Program-made: the position numbers and the translations under genes
The notes under the pieces: generated by a model
What the model was told of the DNA's origin: nothing
What the model saw: the letters and a program-made list of their open reading frames with translations, nothing else
Database searches by the model: none
Part shown: positions 1-6,010 of the stretch, piece after piece
Layout: each line of letters begins with the position of its first letter
How positions within the stretch are numbered: position 1 is the first letter of the stretch
Virus record (IMG/VR): IMGVR_UViG_3300037010_000926
Coordinates: 1-61,544 of that record
Source of the DNA: a virus
Reading direction: 5' to 3' (one strand)
Length of the DNA stretch: 61,544 bases

Positions 1-127
1 AAGGCCAAGGCCTTGCACGTCCACGAGCGCGAGGCCGCCATCGAGCACAACCGCAGGCTTGGTGGCCATGACCCGCTGCGCGTTGCCATCCCGGCAGTCT
101 GGGATGAGGCCAAGTACCTGCGCACCT
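1..127. repeat. Terminal direct repeat (circular overlap)
   Basis: Bases 1-127 are identical to 61418-61544. A gene starting at 61232 continues in frame through the join to 249, so the contig is circular. A length of 127 is what a k=127 assembler leaves on a circle, so I read it as an assembly overlap rather than a physical terminal repeat. Confidence 0.95.
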
Positions 128-249
128 CCAAGCCCTTCCGTGTGCGGACCAAGCCCTTCGAGCTGAAGGTCAACGCCGATGACTGCGCCGCCCTGGCGAT
201 CCGGTCTGGCTGGCTCAACGTCCAGGTCACCGAGGACATCCGGGCATGA
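1..249 (+). CDS. Hypothetical phage protein, C-terminal part (gene crosses the join)
   Basis: This is the 3' part of a 144-codon gene that starts at 61232. The frame enters at base 1 with KAKALHVHE and ends at the TGA at 247-249. The product is soluble and charged, with no signal peptide or membrane segment. The stop overlaps the next start (ATGA). I do not recognise a family. Confidence 0.85.
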   Translation, partial: KAKALHVHEREAAIEHNRRLGGHDPLRVAIPAVWDEAKYLRTSKPFRVRTKPFELKVNADDCAALAIRSGWLNVQVTEDIRA

Positions 250-620
250 GAGCGACCTACATCGGCGCCCGCAAGACATCCGCATTCACCAGCCTGTTCT
301 GGCTGGTGCTGTTCGCCGTCCATCAAGTGGTCGGCTTTGTCGGCTGGGCAGCCTTGGCTGCTTTGGCCATTCACCCCCTGCTTACCCACAGGAGTATTGC
401 CATGATTCCCTTGACCAGTGTTCAGTCGACGATGATCGACGGACAGGGCTATGACCCTGCCACCCAAACCCTCGCGCTGCGCTTCAAAGGCGGCAAGGTC
501 TACCACTACAAGGACGTGCCGCCCGAGACGGCGCAAGGCCTGGTGCAAGCCGAGTCGGCCGGCAAGTATTTCGGCGCCAACATCCGGGGCAAGTACAGCT
601 CCGAGGCAGTGGGCGAGTAA
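246..620 (+). CDS. KTSC-domain protein with optional N-terminal membrane segment
   Basis: A 124-aa frame. Residues 10-50 are hydrophobic, with one or two membrane helices (FWLVLFAVHQVVGFVGWAAL). From residue 53 (ATG 402) it is a typical short KTSC domain: MIPLTSVQSTMI, then YDPATQTLALRFKGGKVYHY and ADP-like C-terminal residues. A good Shine-Dalgarno (AGGAG) precedes ATG 402, so two products are possible: a 73-aa soluble KTSC protein and a longer membrane-anchored form. KTSC domains are named after the KTSC motif of lysyl-tRNA synthetase-linked proteins, and their function is unknown. The 246 start overlaps the previous stop. Confidence 0.75.
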   Translation: MRATYIGARKTSAFTSLFWLVLFAVHQVVGFVGWAALAALAIHPLLTHRSIAMIPLTSVQSTMIDGQGYDPATQTLALRFKGGKVYHYKDVPPETAQGLVQAESAGKYFGANIRGKYSSEAVGE

Positions 621-627
621 CGCTGCT

Positions 628-1131
628 GTGCGCTACGTCCCCCGCCTCAACAGTGCGATTCGCCGGCTGTGTGCCTACCTTGGCAAGCAGCCCGAAGGGT
701 ATGCCGTCAACGCTGCCATGGTGGTCACCATCACCGGCTCAGCCCAGGCGACGGTGTTCACCTCGGTGGACCACGCGGTCGAAGCGGGCTACCTGCGGGT
801 GGTGGATCGCAACCACTGGGCGCTGGGGCCGGTGCCAATGCCTGAGCCCAGGCCATTCGTGTCGCGCCCGGTCAAGGACGAATCGCACATGCACCTCAGG
901 GGCGCGCTGAAAGCCCTGGTCAGCCGCAGCAAGTCGGTGGACCGTGAGGAGTTCAGGCGCGGAATGGATGAGCTGCTGAAGGAGGCCGATGAGCTGATCT
1001 CTGCAGCACCAGCGCGTGGGCCAATTGGTGGCGCAGTCGTGGGGCTGGTGGTGGCCAATGAGCTGCGCACCGTGGCCCAGGTTGCCATCAAAGCCGCCTA
1101 CAAGCTGGCTGTGATGAAGGAGGCTCTGTGA
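628..1131 (+). CDS. Hypothetical protein, possible winged-helix N-terminus
   Basis: Read from GTG 628 (VRYVPRLNSAIRRLCAYLG), 167 aa. The N-terminal half looks like a DNA-binding or winged-helix fold: a helical start, then a strand-rich SVDHAVEAGYLRVVDRNHW. The C-terminal half is helical with a small-residue-rich segment near GPIGGAVVGLVVANELR. Part of a tight rightward operon; its TGA overlaps the next GTG. The start is uncertain because the Shine-Dalgarno is weak. Confidence 0.6.
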   Translation: MRYVPRLNSAIRRLCAYLGKQPEGYAVNAAMVVTITGSAQATVFTSVDHAVEAGYLRVVDRNHWALGPVPMPEPRPFVSRPVKDESHMHLRGALKALVSRSKSVDREEFRRGMDELLKEADELISAAPARGPIGGAVVGLVVANELRTVAQVAIKAAYKLAVMKEAL

Positions 1132-1790
1132 GCCACTACGACACACTGGGCTTGCGGCGTGATGCCACGCCCGAGCACATCGAGAAGGCCTGGAAGCGGG
1201 CCAGGAGCACGCTGCACCCTGACCGGCACCCCGACCTCAAAGGGGACGAGGTGCACTCCATGGCGGCAGCCTTTGCCCGCGCCAAGGACGCCTTCGATTG
1301 CCTGAGCGACCCAGCTCGACGAGCCGAGTACGACGCCACCGGCCGGGACAGCGGCAGTGCCGAGGACGCGGATGCGGGCGCGCGTAGCGTGCTGTGCACG
1401 CTGCTGATGCAGCACCTGGACTGCCAGGAGCCGCTGCTGCAGGTGGTGAACAGCCGACTCAAGGGCTCGATCTACGAGAAGGAGCAGCGGCTGGCCCAGA
1501 TGCGCAAGTCGCGCGAGCGCATGGTCATCAACCGTGGCGCTGTGACCCACAAGTCGGGTGGTGAAAACCTCATCCACTCCCTGGCCGACCAGGCGCTGGC
1601 CATGCTGGACGCGCATGTGGATCGCTCGGAAAAGAGTGTGGCCTTGCAGCGTCGTGCGCTGGCGCTGCTGGACGCCTACGAGGAGACGACTCGGATCGGT
1701 GGCGGCAGATCGCGTGGCATCACGCCCGAGATGATTGACAGCATGACCCAGGTCTTTGCGCAGGCCAACGCTGGCTGGGGTTCCCGATGA
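1128..1790 (+). CDS. DnaJ-domain protein
   Basis: 220 aa. Residues 3-70 are a J domain: YDTLGLRRDATPEHIEKAW, the catalytic HPD tripeptide in LHPDRHPDL, and FDCLSDPARRAEYD. No glycine/phenylalanine linker or zinc finger follows; the rest is helical and charged. J proteins stimulate DnaK ATPase, so it probably recruits the host Hsp70 to a phage process. Starts at GTG 1128 with a strong AAGGAGG Shine-Dalgarno, and overlaps the stop before it. Confidence 0.85.
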   Translation: MSHYDTLGLRRDATPEHIEKAWKRARSTLHPDRHPDLKGDEVHSMAAAFARAKDAFDCLSDPARRAEYDATGRDSGSAEDADAGARSVLCTLLMQHLDCQEPLLQVVNSRLKGSIYEKEQRLAQMRKSRERMVINRGAVTHKSGGENLIHSLADQALAMLDAHVDRSEKSVALQRRALALLDAYEETTRIGGGRSRGITPEMIDSMTQVFAQANAGWGSR

Positions 1791-2026
1791 GCCCCGTGGT
1801 CGTCGCCTATGACGCCAACCGGCGCGACATCGCCAAGATGCTGCGCCAGGCGGCCAGCGCGCTGGAGATGGGCGAGTTCCCTGGTGCCCAGTCGGCAGCC
1901 TTGGTGCTGGACGGCCGGGAGATCCAGGTCTACGGGTTCGGCGCTGCCACCAGCGGCGAAACCCACCTCTTGCTGCACGCTGGCGCTGCCAAGCTGGTGC
2001 GGTCCACCCTGGGTCAGGAGGGATGA
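1787..2026 (+). CDS. Small hypothetical protein
   Basis: 79 aa. Starts at ATG 1787, overlapping the DnaJ-like stop (ATGA). Alternating helix (IAKMLRQAASALEMG) and strand segments (AALVLDGREIQVYGFG). No motif recognised. It lies in the early small-gene operon. Confidence 0.7.
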   Translation: MSPVVVAYDANRRDIAKMLRQAASALEMGEFPGAQSAALVLDGREIQVYGFGAATSGETHLLLHAGAAKLVRSTLGQEG

Positions 2027-2028
2027 CC

Positions 2029-2370
2029 ATGCAACGACGCAGTTTCCTCGGTGCCATGCTGGCTGCAGCCGCCGCGCCGGCCATCATCACCACGCCAGGC
2101 CTGCTGATGCCAGTCAAGAAGCTGGTGGTGCCGGGCAACATCCTCATCGGCCAGACCCAGCTCGACTGGCTCGCTTGGGTGGCCCGCAATGGCCAGGTGT
2201 GGATGAGCGAGTCTGGCCGGATTGAGCGGGTGGTGACCCGCGACGAGACGCGCCACGGCGGGCTCATCGCGGTGGACAGCACGTTCTACGACGGCTACGC
2301 CTGGTCCATCGACGAGAAGGGCGACATACGTGCCCAGAACATCCCATTCGCCCTATGGGAGGTTGCATGA
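2029..2370 (+). CDS. Exported hypothetical protein with twin-arginine-like signal
   Basis: I chose ATG 2029 because AGGAGGG lies at the right distance; ATG 2023 is too close to it. The N-terminus MQRRSFLGAMLAAAAAP has paired arginines followed by a hydrophobic stretch, as in Tat signal peptides. The roughly 80-aa remainder has aromatic-rich strands (VWMSESGRIERVVTRDETRHG). Phage proteins of this kind occur beside MazG-like genes, but I know no assigned role. Confidence 0.7.
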   Translation: MQRRSFLGAMLAAAAAPAIITTPGLLMPVKKLVVPGNILIGQTQLDWLAWVARNGQVWMSESGRIERVVTRDETRHGGLIAVDSTFYDGYAWSIDEKGDIRAQNIPFALWEVA

Positions 2371-2738
2371 CCCAGAAGTGGATGGTTACCCAGGATCCCA
2401 AGTCGCTGCGCCGCTTGGGCAAGCTGTCCGAGGAGCTGGGCGAGCTGCTGGCCGTGATCGGCCGCACCGTGATCCAGGGCATCGACGGGGTGGACCCAGC
2501 AACCAAACAGGTCAACCGCCTGCGCCTGCAGAACGAGATGGCCGACGTGCTGGCCCAGCTCCAGTTGACAGCCGAGCACTTCGACCTGGACGCCAAGGCG
2601 GCGAGCGAGCGAGTCGCAGCCAAGCTGGTGCTGATGGCCGAGTGGGAAGCCTTCTTTGGGGAGTCCCCAGTGCAGACCGCCGATCCTCATGGCCACTGGA
2701 ATAAGCCGCTGGCTGGCCAGCCACAGGAGACGGCATGA
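2367..2738 (+). CDS. MazG-like / phage nucleotide pyrophosphohydrolase-fold protein
   Basis: 123 aa. The helical pattern RRLGKLSEELGELLAVIGR, then LQNEMADVLAQLQLTAEHF, follows the EExxE...ExxD arrangement of all-alpha NTP pyrophosphatases (SEELGE and NEMADV carry the acidic residues). Family members hydrolyse non-canonical or alarmone nucleotides. Starts at ATG 2367, overlapping the previous stop. Activity is inferred from the motif only. Confidence 0.75.
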   Translation: MTQKWMVTQDPKSLRRLGKLSEELGELLAVIGRTVIQGIDGVDPATKQVNRLRLQNEMADVLAQLQLTAEHFDLDAKAASERVAAKLVLMAEWEAFFGESPVQTADPHGHWNKPLAGQPQETA

Positions 2739-2825
2739 CTACCTGGGCTGACGAGTACGTGACGCAACTGGACGACTGCGAGCGGCGCAGCGAAAGGCTT
2801 TCCGACTGGGAATGCCAGTTGGGCG

Positions 2826-3005
2826 TCAGCGCTTACCGCCGCATCGCCGCTCTACCCAAGTTTGTAGCGTCAGGCCGGCAGCGGCAGCCTTTGCAAGCCA
2901 TTCGGCCTTGTCTGCCGGCGTCAACTTCAGTTGCACCCTGGCCGTTTTGCCTGCGCCATCGGGCAGGGGCTTGCGCCCAGGCTTGGCTTTCTCCGGGGCT
3001 TGCAT
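2826..3005 (-). CDS. Ribbon-helix-helix-like small protein (cassette-borne)
   Basis: 59 aa. A basic N-terminus (KAKPGRKPLPDG) precedes a core RVQLKLTPADKAEWLAKAAA that fits a ribbon-helix-helix DNA-binding domain: a strand with alternating residues, then two helices. The ATG overlaps the stop of the upstream gene (TGATG), so the two are translationally coupled. The stop lies two bases from the cassette edge. Best guess: antitoxin or autorepressor binding the repeats at the promoter; not proven. Confidence 0.65.
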   Translation of the reverse strand: MQAPEKAKPGRKPLPDGAGKTARVQLKLTPADKAEWLAKAAAAGLTLQTWVERRCGGKR

Positions 3006-3172
3006 CAGCCGTACACCCCGATGAGTTCCATCAGGCCCTGCTTCGTGAACAAGCCGTGCTTGCCTTCGACCTTGTACGCGGTCGCGCCGTTGACTTTGCT
3101 TGCCGACTTCGTGACAACCAGGCCAGCTTTCTTCGCGTCAGCCAGGACAACAGCGATGGTGGGTGCGTTCAT
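3005..3172 (-). CDS. Small cassette-borne protein, partner of the RHH gene
   Basis: 55 aa, MNAPTIAVVLADAKKAGLVV at the start and TKQGLMELIGVYG at the end. Shine-Dalgarno GGAG lies eight bases upstream. First gene of a two-gene operon behind a strong promoter at 3218-3246. It may be the toxin or second subunit of a small regulatory module. I do not recognise a family. Confidence 0.6.
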   Translation of the reverse strand: MNAPTIAVVLADAKKAGLVVTKSASKVNGATAYKVEGKHGLFTKQGLMELIGVYG

Positions 3173-3217
3173 GTTTCTCTCCGGTGGGTTGCTGCGGCGT
3201 CTTGCTGCAGTGGTGTT

Positions 3218-3246
3218 AATGTACTGCCAAAAATGCGTCGTGTCAA
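3218..3246 (-). promoter_or_regulatory. Sigma70-type promoter inside the cassette, with repeat operators
   Basis: On the minus strand: TTGACA (3241-3246), a 17-bp spacer, then TACATT (3218-3223). Two 20-bp near-identical direct repeats (17 of 20 bases), starting at 3215 and 3249, cover the -10 box and the region upstream of -35. They are likely operators for the cassette's own RHH protein. Confidence 0.75.
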
Positions 3247-3296
3247 GCGTTATCGTACTGCCAGAAATGTAAAGTTGCAGCGCTCCGGCAAGAGCC

Positions 3297-3355
3297 GCCA
3301 AACCACAGCTCAGCCGGACTTGCCTGGCGGCAAGCCGGCTAGCATGCCGTTCGTT
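3297..3355 (+). repeat. attC site of the single cassette
   Basis: R' GCCAAAC 3297-3303; L' GCTCAGCC 3308-3315; L'' GGCTAGC 3337-3343; G^TT cut at 3349. L' carries one extra C relative to the complement of L'', the canonical extrahelical base. The stem continues CCGG/CCGG and TTGCC/GGCAA. R'' is chimeric (GTT followed by phage gene sequence). Confidence 0.85.
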
Positions 3356-3459
3356 GACTCGCTGCGGCGCCAGATCACCGAGGGCCGCCGTCCAAGCGTC
3401 AAGCAGACCGAGACGCTGGGTAATGCGTGGGAGAAGGCGACCGCACGCGGTTGACACCC

Positions 3460-4323
3460 ATGCCAGGCAGTCCCAAGAAACGAGCCCGACGCCTTGCTGC
3501 AGCAGCAGCAAGCGAGGGCGCAGCTACACCTGTAGCGGCAAGTGACCCCCGTGAAGGGGTGAAGTCCTCACCGGACGGATTGTTGGACGGTGAGGCGGGT
3601 TCTTCCCCGGAGTGGGTTCCCGGGGCGGACGAGGCGAAGCCGAGGGCAGCACACAAGGCCAAGCCGAAGGGGACCGCAGCTCGATTGGTCGAGCAGGGCG
3701 CAGCAGTACGCGCCAAGGGTGCAGGTTCGATGCCTGCCGGTCCCGCCCCCAAACCCAAGGCGAACAAGGGTAAGGGTAAGACAGCGCCCCAGGATGAGCC
3801 CGAGGCGGTGGACGCGGACCCCCACACGCACGCACAGGCGAGCGCGCATGACGCGCCCCCGCGCGAGACAGCCCTGGTCTTGGCCTTCACCAGCAACAGG
3901 AAGCCAGGCCAGACGCTGGACCTGTCGGCCGAGTGGCCACAACTGCTTGACGCCCTGCATGAAGGGGAGTGGCTGGGCAAGCTGTGCCAGGCCATGAAAC
4001 TCAAGGTGAGGGAGGTCACTGACTGGATCCTGGCAGAGCCCTCGCGTGTGCGCGCGTATGACCTGGCGCTGGAGATGTCGGCCGAGGCCTTGCTGCAGAA
4101 GGCCACCGAGGCGTTGGACGGCGCCACGGTGACGACCACGGCCAAGGCCAGTGCCCAGGCTCACCACTTCCGCTGGCTGGCCAGCAAACGCAACGCGGCG
4201 AAGTTCGGCGACAAGCTGGACCTGACCAGCGGCAACAAGCCACTGGCACCGCGCACCCAAGCCGAGATCGACGCCGAGCTATTGGCCTTGGCCAACAAGG
4301 CACACAAGGGGAACCGAGCATGA
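3460..4323 (+). CDS. Terminase small subunit (putative)
   Basis: The first 130 residues are low-complexity, rich in Ala, Lys and Pro. The conserved part is the C-terminal 150 aa: a helix-turn-helix-like LGKLCQAMKLKVREVTDWI, then SRVRAYDLALEMSAEALL and FRWLASKRNAAKFGDKLDL, the layout of small terminase proteins that bind the packaging site. The start is uncertain: GTG 3427, ATG 3460 and ATG 3730 are all in frame. A tRNA-like sequence (3670-3745) lies inside the low-complexity part, so translation might begin at 3730. Followed closely by terL. Confidence 0.7.
   Translation: MPGSPKKRARRLAAAAASEGAATPVAASDPREGVKSSPDGLLDGEAGSSPEWVPGADEAKPRAAHKAKPKGTAARLVEQGAAVRAKGAGSMPAGPAPKPKANKGKGKTAPQDEPEAVDADPHTHAQASAHDAPPRETALVLAFTSNRKPGQTLDLSAEWPQLLDALHEGEWLGKLCQAMKLKVREVTDWILAEPSRVRAYDLALEMSAEALLQKATEALDGATVTTTAKASAQAHHFRWLASKRNAAKFGDKLDLTSGNKPLAPRTQAEIDAELLALANKAHKGNRA
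3670..3745 (+). other. tRNA-like cloverleaf inside terS
   Basis: 76 nt: acceptor stem GGGACCG/CGGTCCC (7 of 7), D arm GCTC/GAGC with a TTGG loop, T arm GCAGG/CCTGC around TTCGATG. The anticodon stem GGCGC/GCGCC is complete but closes an eight-base loop without U33, and no CCA follows. Probably a degenerate or repurposed tRNA rather than a decoding one. It overlaps the low-complexity N-terminal coding region of terS. Confidence 0.55.
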
Positions 4324-4544
4324 CCCTCAAGACCGACCTGGAGGAAGCCATCGCGGGCATCACGGCTGCGATCGACAAGAACCGGATGCTGTCGGAGCGC
4401 TACGCGGAGCAGGCCAAGTCCTACAAGGAGACGGCAGACCTCCACGCGGACATGGCGCGCGAGCTGGAAGCCAAGAAGGCTTTCACGCAGCAGCACCTGG
4501 ACGCTGAGGTTGCCCGCCTGGCCGCCGAGGAGCAGCAGCCATGA
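4320..4544 (+). CDS. Small coiled-coil protein
   Basis: 74 aa, almost entirely helical with heptad character (LEEAIAGITAAIDKNRM, AEQAKSYKETADLHADMA). Start overlaps the terS stop (ATGA). Located between the terminase subunits; perhaps a packaging accessory, which is context only. Confidence 0.7.
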   Translation: MTLKTDLEEAIAGITAAIDKNRMLSERYAEQAKSYKETADLHADMARELEAKKAFTQQHLDAEVARLAAEEQQP

Positions 4545-4753
4545 CCGAGCTTGAGCGGATCCTGACCGAGACGGCCGACTCCCTGGCCCAGGACATCGCC
4601 GAGGCGCAGGGCGCATTGACAGGCAGCACCATGGAGCTGGAAAGGGCTCAGGCCCGCAACGATGCCCTGGCTGCCTCAGTGGTCAGCCTGACCCAGCGGC
4701 TGGCCGATGTGAACGCCCAGATCGCCGCCGAGCGGCAAAGGAATACCCCGTGA
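4541..4753 (+). CDS. Small coiled-coil protein
   Basis: 70 aa, predicted long helix with heptads (ILTETADSLAQDIAEAQGAL, VVSLTQRLADVNAQIAAE). Overlaps both neighbours by four bases, suggesting translational coupling. No family recognised. Confidence 0.7.
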   Translation: MTELERILTETADSLAQDIAEAQGALTGSTMELERAQARNDALAASVVSLTQRLADVNAQIAAERQRNTP

Positions 4754-5034
4754 CGCTTTGTGTTGGTGACCGGGTGCGGTACTGGCCGCTGAAATTCGAG
4801 CGAACCATCCACGAGGCTCGCCCGCAGCCTTTCGCGGCCACGGTCACCCACGTCTGGGGTGTCGATGGCCAAGGTCAAATACACGCCAACGTCGTCGCCT
4901 TGCGTGATGACGGGCACCCACTCATCCGCTTGAGCGTGGTGATCGCTGCACCTGGTCAAGGCCAGCCAGGGCAGTGCGAGTTCGAGGCCATTCCCACAAC
5001 CCCACATCCCGTTCAACAGTTGAGGATCACATGA
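4750..5034 (+). CDS. Small hypothetical protein, beta-rich
   Basis: 94 aa from GTG 4750. Strand-rich: DRVRYWPLKFERTIHEAR, FAATVTHVWGVDGQGQIHAN. The pattern is that of a small SH3-like barrel seen in phage proteins handling substrate values. Not assignable further. Confidence 0.65.
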   Translation: MTLCVGDRVRYWPLKFERTIHEARPQPFAATVTHVWGVDGQGQIHANVVALRDDGHPLIRLSVVIAAPGQGQPGQCEFEAIPTTPHPVQQLRIT

Positions 5035-5885
5035 AACCATTTACCGGCGCCAAGGTGCTGTTCTTCGCCGCCACGCTTGGCAATCTCGTGGCAGCCAAGC
5101 CTGTCGTTGGCTTTATCACCTGCGTCTGGAGCGACACCTGCGTCAACCTGCGGGTGGACAGCGGTGTGACCCACACCTCGGTCTACTTCCTCAGTGGTGA
5201 CTACGCGGGCGCGTGCCCCACGGGCTACTACTGCACGCTGACCGAAGACCAGGAGCCTGAGCGCCCCACAGTCGAGCCTGTCGACGCCACTGGTGCACTG
5301 GGCCAGGCCGTCCTCGACAAAATCAAGGCAGAGCTGCAGGACAGCAAGCTGGAGGGCATGGCCGGTGCTGGCGCTGCCTGTGGTGACACCAACCAGCAAA
5401 AGGGCCTGTCAGACATCACGGTGGGCCAGACGATCCGAGGCGACTTTGACAAGTCAATCCAAGCCGTGAATCGGGCGTGCGATGTGCTGGGCACCACTCG
5501 GACTACCGCTATGGACAGGGACCGTACCGAGCTGCAAACCCTGCGCGACGAGGTGACCAGCCTCAGGACCACGGTGGCCAACCTGTCGGCCCAGAACTAC
5601 AGCCTGGAAAAGGTACTGGCATTGGCCAGCGCAGCCGGCAACGAGGACTCCTGGCGCGTGCCCGACGCCCAATCCGAGGACACCAGCTCCAAAACCGTCA
5701 CGCTCGCCACCCTGGAAGTGATGATCGACAAGATCAGGTGCCTGCGCAGTGGGCGCGACGAGTTCGTCACGGCTCGGGCTCAGGCCCTGCTCCTGGGTGA
5801 GGGCATCGAGTTCGCGCTCAACGAGGTGAACGACGAGCTGGCCAGCCTGGAAGGCGACCTGACTGCCCTGGGCATCGTGGCCTGA
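5031..5885 (+). CDS. Hypothetical protein with coiled coil
   Basis: 284 aa from ATG 5031. Residues 1-65 hold a strand-rich Cys-containing domain (FITCVWSDTCVNLRVDSGV); residues 155-200 form a coiled coil (RTELQTLRDEVTSLRTTVANL). Sits just before terL. Function unknown. Confidence 0.75.
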   Translation: MKPFTGAKVLFFAATLGNLVAAKPVVGFITCVWSDTCVNLRVDSGVTHTSVYFLSGDYAGACPTGYYCTLTEDQEPERPTVEPVDATGALGQAVLDKIKAELQDSKLEGMAGAGAACGDTNQQKGLSDITVGQTIRGDFDKSIQAVNRACDVLGTTRTTAMDRDRTELQTLRDEVTSLRTTVANLSAQNYSLEKVLALASAAGNEDSWRVPDAQSEDTSSKTVTLATLEVMIDKIRCLRSGRDEFVTARAQALLLGEGIEFALNEVNDELASLEGDLTALGIVA

Positions 5886-5887
5886 CC

Positions 5888-6010
5888 ATGGCTCAGGGGA
5901 GGTGGCTCAACCGCAACCTGGCCTGCGCTGTCCCGGCGCTGAAGCTGTGCCTGTCCGAGGCGGCTTTCAAGGCCGCTGATGTCACCACGACCTACCCATG
6001 GCTGACATGA
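5888..6010 (+). CDS. Very small ORF before terL
   Basis: 40 aa (MAQGRWLNRNLACAVPALK...). It fills the gap between 5885 and terL, and its stop overlaps the terL start region (5998), as expected in this compact operon. No homology recognised; it may simply carry translation into terL. Confidence 0.4.
   Translation: MAQGRWLNRNLACAVPALKLCLSEAAFKAADVTTTYPWLT

Larger units (their letters stand above)
2819..3349 (+). mobile_element. Single integron gene cassette inserted in a phage gene
   Basis: The insert begins TTGGGC directly after a G (junction G2818^T2819) and ends in an attC stem-loop followed by G3349^T3350, the exact cut pattern of integron integrases at G^TT. Its 5' TTGGGC is complementary to its own R' box (GCCAAAC, 3297-3303) with one mismatch, as expected of a circular cassette. 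It carries two minus-strand genes with their own promoter. The hairpin at the right end fixes polarity as plus, so the genes are antisense to the cassette. Confidence 0.88.
2735..3454 (+). pseudogene. Small phage gene split by an integron cassette
   Basis: The frame is open for 239 codons but is composite. Residues 1-28 (ending RLSDWECQ) and the last 34 residues (FVDSLRRQITEG...ATARG) are the two halves of a typical short phage protein. The 177 codons between them lie in a cassette whose real genes are on the other strand. Joining base 2818 to 3350 restores an uninterrupted 62-aa gene (...DWECQ-FVDSL...). The insert is 531 bp, a multiple of three, and by chance or selection contains no stop in this frame, so a fused product could still be made. 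Confidence 0.9.

Noticed and set aside
1-127. Physical direct terminal repeat of a packaged genome
   Set aside because: Its length equals a common assembly k-mer and a gene reads through the join, so an assembly overlap is simpler.
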